This document shows, piece by piece, positions 1-5,522 of a DNA stretch of 6,777 nucleotides. The notes under the pieces are model-generated. The model worked only from the letters and a program-made list of their open reading frames with translations, had not been told where the DNA came from and searched no databases. Made by a program: the position numbers and the translations under genes. The DNA is from JAKVJE01 sp047722305. GTDB lineage: Bacteria > Actinomycetota > Actinomycetes > Actinomycetales > Microbacteriaceae. The stretch covers positions 1-6,777 of the forward strand of contig JBDNYM010000066.1 of assembly GCA_047722305.1 (NCBI GenBank), written 5' to 3'. How positions within the stretch are numbered: the stretch's first letter is position 1; every line of letters begins with the position of its first letter.

Positions 1-116
1 GGGGACCCACGGGGCGCCCCCCGGGGCCCCGGCGGGTCGGGCCCGCCCCCTGGAGCCGCGACTATCCCCCCCACCTGCCGAACCCCCACGTTCTCGTCCT
101 TCGGACTTCGGGGCCT
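1..116. other. Gene-free left end with GC palindromes
   Basis: No convincing gene is visible. The first 50 bases are almost pure G and C and hold three consecutive self-complementary stretches: GGGGCGCCCC at 11-20, CCGGGGCCCCGG at 21-32, and GGCGGG/CCCGCC arms at 31-36 and 42-47. They could form strong hairpins on either strand. They could also reflect poor assembly at a sequence end, since the opposite end of the window is clearly artefactual. From about 60 to 116 there are CCGAA/TTCGG fragments that recall the repeat element further right, but no full copy. Confidence 0.4.
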
Positions 117-328
117 GGGATGAATGGGGCCATGCTCAATTGTTGGACTTGAGGGTCCGGGGTGGGAGGCTCATCCTCAATTCGCTGGACTCGAGCGGCT
201 GGGGTGGAACTGCTCATCACTGTTCGGCGAGCATGAGTGGCTGTGGGGCAGGCCTCCGAACTTCCATGCCTCGAACTCAGGCGGGTGGGGTGAATCTGCT
301 CGAACTCAGGTAACTGGGTGCCGGAGTT
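117..328. repeat. Degenerate ~42-nt tandem repeat array
   Basis: Five imperfect units follow one another. Their GGGG-containing heads begin near 117, 159, 201, 245 and 287, giving steps of 42, 42, 44 and 42 bases. The units at 117 and 159 share CTCAATT, a three-base spacer, then TGGACT-Y-GAG. The units at 159 and 201 share GGGGTGG, GCTCATC, TTCG and a GAG-N-GGCT tail. The last units carry CTCGAACTCAGG and pass into the palindromic element at 272-349. Several units hold small inverted repeats such as CTCAA/TTGAG. The array lies just downstream of the minus-strand M20 gene. I see no coding potential in it; the reading frames across it look like low-complexity shadows. Confidence 0.6.
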
Positions 329-349
329 TGGCGGATCCCCTGAGTTCGG
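272..349. repeat. Palindromic intergenic element, copy 1
   Basis: The motif CGAACTCAGG stands at 272-281 and again at 301-310, 29 bases apart. A degenerate reversed copy (CCGGAGTTTGG) lies at 321-331 and an exact reversed copy (CCTGAGTTCGG) at 339-349. Copy 2 at 5302-5379 has the same four parts at the same spacings. The right-hand 49 bases (301-349) match 5331-5379 at 41 of 49 positions by my count. The element begins 19 bases beyond the stop of the M20 gene, so that transcript meets CCGAACTCAGGGGATCC first and could fold it into a hairpin. It may act as a terminator or be a REP-like mobile palindrome; no T-tract follows. Confidence 0.65.
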
Positions 350-368
350 GAGGGGCGGGACGGCTGGC

Positions 369-1502
369 TCACGCCGTGATGAGCGCCGCCAGCAGTTCGA
401 TCCGTTCGAGCAGCGAATGGAAGCTGATGTGCTCGTCGACGGCGTGGGCCCCGCCGCCGACGGCGCCGAAGCCGTCGATGGTCGGCACGGTTCCCAGGGC
501 GCCGACGGTGTTGGTGTCGCCGGCCCCGGCGGCCGGGCGGGCATGGAGGTCTTCGCCCAGGGCGTGCGCCTGGTCGGCGATTTCCTCGAACCAGGCGGTG
601 TCGGCGCGGTTGGCCGCCCAGGCCGGACGGGAGGTCAGCAGACGGGTCTCCACCGTCGCCCCCGGCCGGACCGGGGTCAGCGCCTGCAACTGCGCGAGGA
701 CGTCATCCTGCGAGTGCCCGTCGACGAAGCGCAGCCCGATCTCGGCCTCCGCGTGACCGGGGACGACGTTGGCCCGCGTCCCGCCCGCGATGGTGCCGAC
801 GTTGCACAGCACCGGCGCCTGGGCCTGCGCGGCGGCCACGATGGAGCGGACCCGCACGAGCTGGTCCACGAGCTCGTTGATCGCGGAGACGCCGCCCTCG
901 GGGTTGAGCGCAGCGTGGGCCTCGCGTCCGGTCACCTCGATCTGCGCCCGCGAGCTGCCGCGGCGGCCGAGCTTGAAGGCCCCGTCGGGATGGGGGGATT
1001 CGAACCCGATGGCGGCCCGGCATCCCCGAGCGGCCGAGGTCACCAGCTCGGTCGAGGTCGCCGAGCCGATCTCCTCGTCGCAGCTCACGATGACGCGCAC
1101 GGCCCGACGGCGCTCGTCGCGCACCAGGCGCAGCGCCCACTCGATGCAGACCAGGCCGTTCTTCATGTCGAACACGCCCGGCCCGGCGATGCGGTCGCCG
1201 TCCTCGGCCCAGGGGACCGCACCGGCGAGCGTCCCGGCAGGCCACACCGTGTCGGAGTGCCCGATCAGCAGCAGCGGATGGTCGCGGTCTTCCCCCGGGA
1301 CGTCTGCCACGAGGTGCACCCCGTTCTCGGAGGGCACCTGGCGGACGTCGGCCCCGCCGGCGACGAGCCCGGCGGTCAGCGTCATGGCGATGCGCCGGGA
1401 CGCCTCGACGTCGCGGGTGGGCGTCTCGATCTCGACGAGCTCCCGCAGCCGATCCTTGATCTGCCCAGCCGAATCCGATACCCGCCGCAGTTCGATAGTC
1501 AT
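369..1502 (-). CDS. M20 family metallopeptidase (CPG2/ArgE/DapE-like), probable N-acyl-L-amino acid deacylase
   Basis: This is a 377-residue cytosolic zinc hydrolase of the M20 family. All expected landmarks are present: GHSDTVW (His82, Asp84), Asp112 in FDMKNG as bridging metal ligand, CDEEIGS (Glu143/Glu144, catalytic base and metal ligand), Glu168 in FESP, which fits the glutamate carboxypeptidase (CPG2) branch, TGREAHA (His196) in the lid/dimerisation domain, GGTRANVVP at 241-249, and the last metal ligand His353 in GGGAHAVDEH. Length is normal. FDMKNG has Asn where DMKGG is common. The ATG at 1502 was chosen because the motif-bearing fold starts there, upstream codons are Arg-rich and unlike the family, and a -10 hexamer lies just before it. 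It diverges from a GNAT/racemase cluster, so hydrolysis of N-succinyl-L-amino acids is the best guess. Family membership is firm; the substrate is inferred. Confidence 0.9.
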   Translation of the reverse strand: MTIELRRVSDSAGQIKDRLRELVEIETPTRDVEASRRIAMTLTAGLVAGGADVRQVPSENGVHLVADVPGEDRDHPLLLIGHSDTVWPAGTLAGAVPWAEDGDRIAGPGVFDMKNGLVCIEWALRLVRDERRRAVRVIVSCDEEIGSATSTELVTSAARGCRAAIGFESPHPDGAFKLGRRGSSRAQIEVTGREAHAALNPEGGVSAINELVDQLVRVRSIVAAAQAQAPVLCNVGTIAGGTRANVVPGHAEAEIGLRFVDGHSQDDVLAQLQALTPVRPGATVETRLLTSRPAWAANRADTAWFEEIADQAHALGEDLHARPAAGAGDTNTVGALGTVPTIDGFGAVGGGAHAVDEHISFHSLLERIELLAALITA

Positions 1503-1509
1503 GTGGCTT

Positions 1510-1515
1510 ACGGTA
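1510..1515 (-). promoter_or_regulatory. -10 hexamer of the M20 gene, leaderless
   Basis: Read on the minus strand this is TACCGT, fitting the actinobacterial TANNNT consensus. Seven bases separate it from the ATG at 1502, so transcription would start at or next to the first base of the start codon. No Shine-Dalgarno sequence sits at useful spacing, which agrees with a leaderless mRNA. No clear -35 is seen. A single hexamer is weak evidence by itself. Confidence 0.45.
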
Positions 1516-1521
1516 CCTGAC

Positions 1522-1557
1522 CGTCGCGAACCCGGGCGCCGTGGGCGGTTCGCGGCG
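1522..1557. promoter_or_regulatory. Inverted repeat, candidate operator between divergent genes
   Basis: CGCGAACC (1525-1532) and GGTTCGCG (1547-1554) are perfect inverted arms with a 14-base spacer. Allowing one mismatch the arms grow to 11 bases (1522-1532 and 1547-1557). The arm centres are 22 bases apart, about two helical turns, as expected for a dimeric regulator. The site lies between the two proposed -10 hexamers and overlaps the upstream promoter region of the M20 gene. The regulator is unknown; no gene in the window encodes a recognisable HTH domain. Confidence 0.5.
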
Positions 1558-1594
1558 CCGGTGGCGGCGTTACGTTTCCGCAACAAACGATTCG

Positions 1595-1600
1595 TATGAT
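1595..1600 (+). promoter_or_regulatory. -10 hexamer of the GNAT operon, leaderless
   Basis: TATGAT is a near-consensus -10 hexamer standing out in GC-rich surroundings. Exactly six bases separate it from the GTG at 1607, placing the predicted transcription start on the first base of the start codon. No Shine-Dalgarno sequence precedes the GTG. No convincing -35 is seen at 16-18 bases. A short CGTTT/AAACG dyad (1573-1577, 1585-1589) lies immediately upstream and might bind a regulator. Confidence 0.6.
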
Positions 1601-1606
1601 CGTCAG

Positions 1607-2383
1607 GTGATCAAAACCATCGCCACTCCGAAATCGCCGACCCTCTGGTTCGGCTCGCTGGAGACGGCCGCCGAGTACGCCGCTGCCGACGAACTGTACC
1701 GCCGGGTGTTCAAGTACGACTCGATGTCGTTCTCCCTCAACGCGAACCTGCTGGCGGCGATCGTCCGCAACGGGGGCTCGGCGGTGGGAGCCAAGGACGG
1801 CGACCGGCTGATCGGTTTCGCGTACGGCTTCCCGGGCACGGACGGAGCCAATTTCTACCATTACTCCCAGGCCGCGGTCGTCGACGACGCCTACCAGGGC
1901 CTGGGCATCGGGCACCGGCTGAAGGAGGCCCAACGACAGGTGGCGCTCGGGGTCGGCACCACGCACATGCGGTGGAGCTTCAACCCGATGTACTCGCGCA
2001 ACGGGCATTTCAACTTCAACACGCTGAGAGCGGTCGGCGTCGCGTTCGTGCCCGACTACTACGGCCGGCCGGATTCGGATCGTCTGATCGCCGACTGGAT
2101 TCTGGACGGCTCTTCCGACCCGTATGCGCAGGTCCGGACGGTGCTGCCGGAGGTGGCGGCCGGCCCCGGCGACTGGGGGCGGGCGGTCATGTGCGGTGAG
2201 GTCGCCTACGTGGCCATCCCGGGCACGGTGGTGGCGGGCGAGCCGCATCCGGAGCTCGAAGACGTGCGGCTGCGGGTGAGGGCGGCTTTGCAGGAGGTGT
2301 TCGCCGCCGGGCGCGTCATCGTCTCGTGCCGGCGCATCGACGGCGAGACGTCGGTGCTCGCCGCGGTGAAGGCGGCGCGATGA
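1607..2383 (+). CDS. GNAT superfamily acyltransferase of COG3375 type, candidate amino acid N-succinyltransferase
   Basis: The 258-residue protein carries a GNAT acyl-CoA-binding loop at 96-102 (YQGLGIG, the Q-x-x-G-x-G/A motif after strand 4). It then has the signature of the COG3375 branch: W123-SFNP, R131-N132, FNFN around 135-138, and the YYGRPDSDRL stretch at 151-160. Proteins of this type often neighbour NSAR/MenC-like enolases, and in the Geobacillus kaustophilus pathway a GNAT enzyme transfers succinyl from succinyl-CoA to D-amino acids. That role is inferred here from context. The GTG start at 1607 was preferred over an in-frame GTG at 1541, because the extra codons encode an Arg-rich tail overlapping promoter and dyad sequences. 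It is the first gene of the cluster, and its TGA overlaps the next ATG (ATGA, 4 bases). Older databases sometimes mislabel this family as chorismate synthase. Confidence 0.82.
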   Translation: MIKTIATPKSPTLWFGSLETAAEYAAADELYRRVFKYDSMSFSLNANLLAAIVRNGGSAVGAKDGDRLIGFAYGFPGTDGANFYHYSQAAVVDDAYQGLGIGHRLKEAQRQVALGVGTTHMRWSFNPMYSRNGHFNFNTLRAVGVAFVPDYYGRPDSDRLIADWILDGSSDPYAQVRTVLPEVAAGPGDWGRAVMCGEVAYVAIPGTVVAGEPHPELEDVRLRVRAALQEVFAAGRVIVSCRRIDGETSVLAAVKAAR

Positions 2384-3114
2384 CGGCCGCGGAGATGCGC
2401 ATGCCGGCGGTGCTGCCGGTGGACGCGGGCGGGATCGTCCCCGGAGACGATCTGCGCAGCCCCCAGCAGCGGTTCGGCGCCCGGGTGCAGAACAAGTCGG
2501 CGGCCACGCTGCAGGCGGAGGTCATGCGACGGGAGCAGCAGACGCTCGCCAACGCGTTCTCCGACCTGGCCGCCACCGACGCCGTGCCCGTGGCGGCGGC
2601 CAGGATCTGCTCGGCGCGCCGCAAGTTCATCGTCGGCCTGGGGCGGTCCGCCGCATTCGCGACGCTGCTGCGCAGCGACCTGTCGTCGGGGGTGTCCAAC
2701 GTGTTCCTGATCGACGGGGTCGGTCTGGAGATGAGCGACGTGCTCAGCGACGTGCGCAGCACGGATGTGCTGGTGGCGTTCTCGCTGCGGCGCTACCGGC
2801 GCGAGACCATCGAGTTCGGGCGCCAGTTCGCGGCGGCCGGAGGAGACCTGGTGGTGGTGACCGACTCCGCCCGCGCGCCGCTGGCCGCGACGGCCACGGC
2901 TCTGATCGCCGTCGACACCGACTCGGCATCCTTCGCCGACTCGCCGACGGCGCTGGCGGCGACCTGCCTGCTGCTCTCGACCCTGGTGACGGCCCGGGCG
3001 AAGGGCGCGCAGCGGCGACTGGAGACTCGGGAGCGGGCCTTCGACGCGCTCGGCTGGTACGCCGCGCCCGCGGAGGAGCCGGAGCCGTCCGCCGGAGAGG
3101 GGGGGCGCTCATGA
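2380..3114 (+). CDS. SIS-domain protein related to MurR/RpiR regulators but lacking the HTH
   Basis: This 244-residue protein matches the linker and SIS (sugar isomerase) domain of the MurR/RpiR family. It shows the family-like helix around 40-62, ARRKFIVGLGRSA at 79-91 (phosphate-loop-like GxGxS), VAFSLRRYRRET at 132-143, VVVTDSARAPLA at 158-169 and a late FADSPTA at 185-191. RpiR proteins normally run to about 280 residues and begin with a ~75-residue helix-turn-helix. Here only ~35 residues precede the linker and they do not resemble an HTH. The C-terminal tail is Glu/Pro/Gly-rich. The start is the ATG at 2380, with GAAGG at 2368-2372 seven bases upstream and a 4-base overlap with the GNAT gene. 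Its stop overlaps the racemase ATG in the same way, so it is probably translated in step with both enzymes. It may be a ligand sensor, an enzyme regulator or an isomerase relative; function unknown. Confidence 0.78.
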   Translation: MTAAEMRMPAVLPVDAGGIVPGDDLRSPQQRFGARVQNKSAATLQAEVMRREQQTLANAFSDLAATDAVPVAAARICSARRKFIVGLGRSAAFATLLRSDLSSGVSNVFLIDGVGLEMSDVLSDVRSTDVLVAFSLRRYRRETIEFGRQFAAAGGDLVVVTDSARAPLAATATALIAVDTDSASFADSPTALAATCLLLSTLVTARAKGAQRRLETRERAFDALGWYAAPAEEPEPSAGEGGRS

Positions 3115-4250
3115 GGATCGTTGCCGCCAGGCTGCACGAGGTGCGCCTTCCGCTGGTGCACGTCTTCCAGACCAGCTCGCACCGCAAGGACCACCTCGAC
3201 CACATCCTGGTCGAACTGGTGGACGAGAGCGGACTGACCGGCTGGGGAGAGATGGCCTCCCCGGCCGACCCGTACTACTGCCCCGACACGACCGACATCG
3301 ACTGGTTCGTGGCCTGGCGCTACCTCATCCCGCGCCTGCTGCAGACCTCCTGGGACGAGCCGGCCGAGGCCGAGCTCTCCTGGAAGAAGATCCGCGGCTA
3401 CGAGTTCGCGAAGGCCGGCCTGTCCGGCGCGATCTGGGACGTGTACGCCCGCCGCCGGCGGCAGAGCCTGGCCGCCGCCCTGGGCGGCACCCGCACGCGA
3501 GTCAAGTGCGGCGTCTCCCTGGGGATCGAGCCCACCATCGACCGGCTGCTGGAGCAGGTGCAGCAGCAGGTCGACGCCGGCTACCACCGGGTGAAGCTGA
3601 AGATCGCCCCCGGATGGGATGTGGAGCCGGTGCGGGCGGTGCGCTCGGCGTTTCCCGACCACGACATCCACGTCGACGCCAACGGCGCCTACCCCGGCGA
3701 CGACGAGAGCCTCGGCCTGCTGGCCCGCCTGGACCCGTACCACCTGACGATGATCGAGCAGCCGTTCGCCCCGCGCGACTTCGCATCGCACGCCCGGCTG
3801 CAGCGGCGCCTGGAGACCCCGATCTGCCTGGACGAGTCGGTGGTGACGCTGGACGACCTGCGCACCATGCTGCAGATGCAGGCCGGACGGGTGCTCAACA
3901 TCAAGGTGTCGCGGATGGGCGGCCTCACCGTCGCCCGGCGGGCCCACGACCTGGCCCGGGCCAACGGCATCCCGGTGTGGTGCGGGGGCATGCACGAGTT
4001 CGGCGTGGGCCGGGCGGCGAACCTCGCCATCTCGTCGCTGGCCAACTTCACGCTGCCCTCCGACGTCTCCGGGTCGCGCAAGTACTACGCCCGCGACGTC
4101 ATCACCCCGCCGGTCGTCGCCGTCGACGGCTGGGTCGAGGTGCCCACCGGCGCCGGCATCGGGTTCGGCATCGACCGCGACTGGGTCGAGCAGAACACCC
4201 TGCGCTCGCAGGACAGCGAGCGTCTCGAACCGGCGGCCCAGCAGCTGTGA
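3111..4250 (+). CDS. Enolase-superfamily N-acylamino acid racemase (NSAR/OSBS subgroup)
   Basis: This 379-residue protein has an N-terminal capping domain and a (beta/alpha)7beta barrel typical of the MenC/NSAR family. Visible catalytic parts are Ser136 in CGVSLGI, the KxK motif Lys162/Lys164 in KLKIAPGWD, metal ligands Asp189 (VDANGAY), Glu216 (MIEQP) and Asp241 (LDES), and the second acid/base Lys265 in NIKVSRMGG. Arg268, three residues after that Lys, matches the Arg linked to racemase activity in Amycolatopsis NSAR (Arg266 there). VWCGGM, VGRAAN and NFTLPSD complete the family pattern. It should interconvert N-acyl (probably N-succinyl) D- and L-amino acids in the cytosol. The loop at 294-298 reads MHEFG where M-I/L-E-T/S-G is usual. 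A purely menaquinone role (MenC) is less likely: no other men genes are present and the neighbours fit NSAR. GGAGAGG at 3094-3100 is a good ribosome-binding site, and the ATG overlaps the SIS stop. Confidence 0.88.
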   Translation: MRIVAARLHEVRLPLVHVFQTSSHRKDHLDHILVELVDESGLTGWGEMASPADPYYCPDTTDIDWFVAWRYLIPRLLQTSWDEPAEAELSWKKIRGYEFAKAGLSGAIWDVYARRRRQSLAAALGGTRTRVKCGVSLGIEPTIDRLLEQVQQQVDAGYHRVKLKIAPGWDVEPVRAVRSAFPDHDIHVDANGAYPGDDESLGLLARLDPYHLTMIEQPFAPRDFASHARLQRRLETPICLDESVVTLDDLRTMLQMQAGRVLNIKVSRMGGLTVARRAHDLARANGIPVWCGGMHEFGVGRAANLAISSLANFTLPSDVSGSRKYYARDVITPPVVAVDGWVEVPTGAGIGFGIDRDWVEQNTLRSQDSERLEPAAQQL

Positions 4251-4335
4251 GCCCGTTCGCGCCGTCCGCCACCATCCCCCAGCCGACATCCGCCACCGCG
4301 CACCCGCACCATCCATCCGAGGAGATCACCGCATC
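4251..4335 (+). other. C-rich intercistronic gap with ribosome-binding site
   Basis: The 85 bases between the racemase and the PLP enzyme are strongly C-rich and G-poor on the plus strand, mostly CC-A/G/T repeats with little pairing potential. No TANNNT hexamer at suitable spacing is evident, so the downstream gene is probably read through from the operon promoter. GAGGAGAT at 4319-4326 is a clear Shine-Dalgarno sequence for the ATG at 4336. An unstructured C-rich segment resembles a Rho utilisation site and could make expression of the last gene conditional; that is speculation. Confidence 0.45.
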
Positions 4336-5277
4336 ATGACCGCTACCGCACCCGCGACCGCCCTGCCGACGACCGCGACCGAATTCCTGGGCACCAAGCC
4401 CGTGCTGTTCTTCGTCGACGATCTCGCCGAGGGCGTCCCCGCCGCCGAGACCGCCTTCCACGAGGTGGATCCCGACCGTCCCCAGATCGCAATCACCGAC
4501 CTCGGCCCCACCCGCGGCGACGGGGTGTTCGAGACCGCCAGCGTGGTCAACGGCCACGTGCAGGCCTTCGAGAATCACCTGCACCGGTTCGCGAAGTCCG
4601 CCGCCCTGCTCGACCTGCCCGCCCCGAAGCTCGACGTGTGGCGGGCGGCCATCGAGGCCGCGGTCGCCGCCCACGCCCCCGTCACGCAGGCGTCCGCGAA
4701 AGTCATCATGACCCGCGGTCTCGAAGGCGTCGAGGTGCCCACCGGCTGGGTCTACGTCACCGAGGTCGACCCGGCCACCGTGGTCGGCCCGCGCACGGAG
4801 GGCATCCGCGTGCTGGTGCTCGACCGCGGCTACCGGCACGACATCGCCCAGACCGCGCCCTGGCTGCTGCAGGGCGCCAAGACGCTGTCGTACGGGCTCA
4901 ACCAGGCCACCTTGCGCTGGGCGGTGGACCACGGGGCCGACGACGCGATCTTCACCACCACCGACGGTTTCGTACTGGAGGGCCCGCACGCGAGCCTGGT
5001 GCTGAAGAGGGGCGACACGATCGTGACCCCGGCGACCGACCAGGGCATCCTCGAGGGCACGACCCAGTCGAGCACCTTCGACTTCTTCGAGCAGGAGGGG
5101 TTCGCCACCGAGTACCGGCAGGTCGCCACCCCCGAGCTCGCCGAGGCGGACGCCCTCTGGCTGGTGTCGAGCGTCCGCATGGCCACGCCGATCGTGTCGC
5201 TCGACGGCGTCGCCCGCACCGCCGACCTCGACCTCACCGCCCGGCTCAACGCCTTCCTGCTGTCCCGCACCGAGTAG
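4336..5277 (+). CDS. Fold-type IV PLP enzyme, aminodeoxychorismate lyase-like
   Basis: This 313-residue enzyme belongs to the BCAT / D-alanine transaminase / aminodeoxychorismate lyase superfamily. It shows RGDGVFET (60-67), FENHLHRFAKSA (78-89), the TRG motif at 126-128, PLP-binding Lys182 in GAKTLSYGLN, the cofactor glutamate Glu215 in VLEGPHASLV, GILEGTTQ (237-244) contacting the phosphate, and WLVSSVRMATPIVSLDG (275-291). The pattern is closest to the Mycobacterium tuberculosis Rv0812 type as I recall it; that protein acts as aminodeoxychorismate lyase making 4-aminobenzoate for folate. The Arg-x-His carboxylate trap of Bacillus D-amino-acid transaminase (RNH after TRG) is absent. A D-amino-acid transaminase role, tempting from the context, is therefore not supported by motifs. 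The N-terminus carries about 20 extra Thr/Ala-rich residues; the next Met is far inside the fold and the Shine-Dalgarno fits this ATG. Confidence 0.83.
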   Translation: MTATAPATALPTTATEFLGTKPVLFFVDDLAEGVPAAETAFHEVDPDRPQIAITDLGPTRGDGVFETASVVNGHVQAFENHLHRFAKSAALLDLPAPKLDVWRAAIEAAVAAHAPVTQASAKVIMTRGLEGVEVPTGWVYVTEVDPATVVGPRTEGIRVLVLDRGYRHDIAQTAPWLLQGAKTLSYGLNQATLRWAVDHGADDAIFTTTDGFVLEGPHASLVLKRGDTIVTPATDQGILEGTTQSSTFDFFEQEGFATEYRQVATPELAEADALWLVSSVRMATPIVSLDGVARTADLDLTARLNAFLLSRTE

Positions 5278-5300
5278 CCGGTCGGCCGGACGGGACGCGG

Positions 5301-5379
5301 CCGAACTCAGGGGATCGAGCCCCGTTTCGCCGAACTCAGGTGGCGGGGTGCCTGATTCCGGCCGATCCCCTGAGTTCGG
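5301..5379. repeat. Palindromic intergenic element, copy 2
   Basis: CCGAACTCAGGGGATCG at 5301-5317 is a perfect 17-base inverted match to 5363-5379. Nested inside are CCGAACTCAGG (5330-5340) and its degenerate reverse CCTGATTCCGG (5351-5361), which could form an inner hairpin with two mismatches. The two forward motifs are 29 bases apart, as in copy 1, and all other spacings agree too. The element begins 23 bases after the stop of the PLP enzyme and ends before the promoter of the aminotransferase, so it sits where a terminator is wanted. No T-run follows, which is common for actinobacterial terminators. It may equally be a dispersed REP-like sequence. Confidence 0.7.
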
Positions 5380-5440
5380 CGGCACGGGTGTACTGCGGAC
5401 GGCCGGGGGAGGCCAGGGACGACCGCGACACGACCCCGCC

Positions 5441-5462
5441 GGTACACCAGCGTCCGTGTGCC
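5441..5462. promoter_or_regulatory. Candidate operator dyad over the aminotransferase promoter
   Basis: GGTACAC (5441-5447) and GTGTGCC (5456-5462) are inverted arms matching at six of seven positions around an eight-base spacer. The right arm falls where a -35 would lie for the -10 at 5479. A further GGTGTAC at 5387-5393 forms a perfect seven-base inverted match with GTACACC at 5442-5448. Binding here could block polymerase. Short arms in GC-rich DNA may arise by chance. Confidence 0.25.
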
Positions 5463-5478
5463 AGGACGCTTCGCTCGC

Positions 5479-5514
5479 TAGAGTGACGGGAACGACAACT
5501 CCAACGAGGAAGAA
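5479..5514 (+). promoter_or_regulatory. Promoter -10 and ribosome-binding site of the aminotransferase
   Basis: TAGAGT at 5479-5484 fits TANNNT and would start transcription near 5491, leaving a leader of about 30 bases. GAGGAAGAAG at 5506-5514 is an A/G-rich Shine-Dalgarno sequence ahead of the ATG at 5523. The -35 is not clear; GTGTGC around 5456-5461 is at the right distance but a poor match. Unlike the two promoters near 1500-1600, this one gives a normal leadered mRNA. Confidence 0.5.
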
Positions 5515-5522
5515 GTCCGAAC

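Noticed and set aside
117..328. CRISPR array
   Set aside because: The units are degenerate along their whole length, with no conserved repeat plus unique spacer pattern and no cas genes nearby.
318..1520. Long plus-strand open frame opposite the M20 gene (about 400 codons)
   Set aside because: It is rich in Gly, Arg, Ala, Asp and Val with no family motifs, and it lies antisense to a gene with a full M20 active site. High GC content keeps such frames open by chance.
1541..1606. Upstream GTG start for the GNAT protein
   Set aside because: The extra 22 residues are Arg-rich and would overlap the dyad arm and the -10 hexamer. The GTG at 1607 sits exactly at the predicted transcription start.
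3111..4250. MenC (o-succinylbenzoate synthase of menaquinone synthesis)
   Set aside because: The fold is shared, but no other menaquinone genes are present, Arg268 of the racemase type is kept, and the GNAT and M20 neighbours fit NSAR. OSBS side activity is not excluded.
2793..4316. Minus-strand open frame of about 500 codons across the racemase
   Set aside because: It shows no recognisable domain and low-complexity Gly/Val/His/Gln composition. It mirrors the SIS and racemase genes, whose motifs are unmistakable.
4336..5277. D-amino-acid transaminase
   Set aside because: The RxH carboxylate trap after TRG is missing, and the conserved segments match the Rv0812-like aminodeoxychorismate lyase pattern better.
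4102..5385. Minus-strand open frame of about 430 codons across the fold IV PLP enzyme
   Set aside because: Composition is a GC shadow, and it starts within the palindromic element and ends inside the racemase gene.
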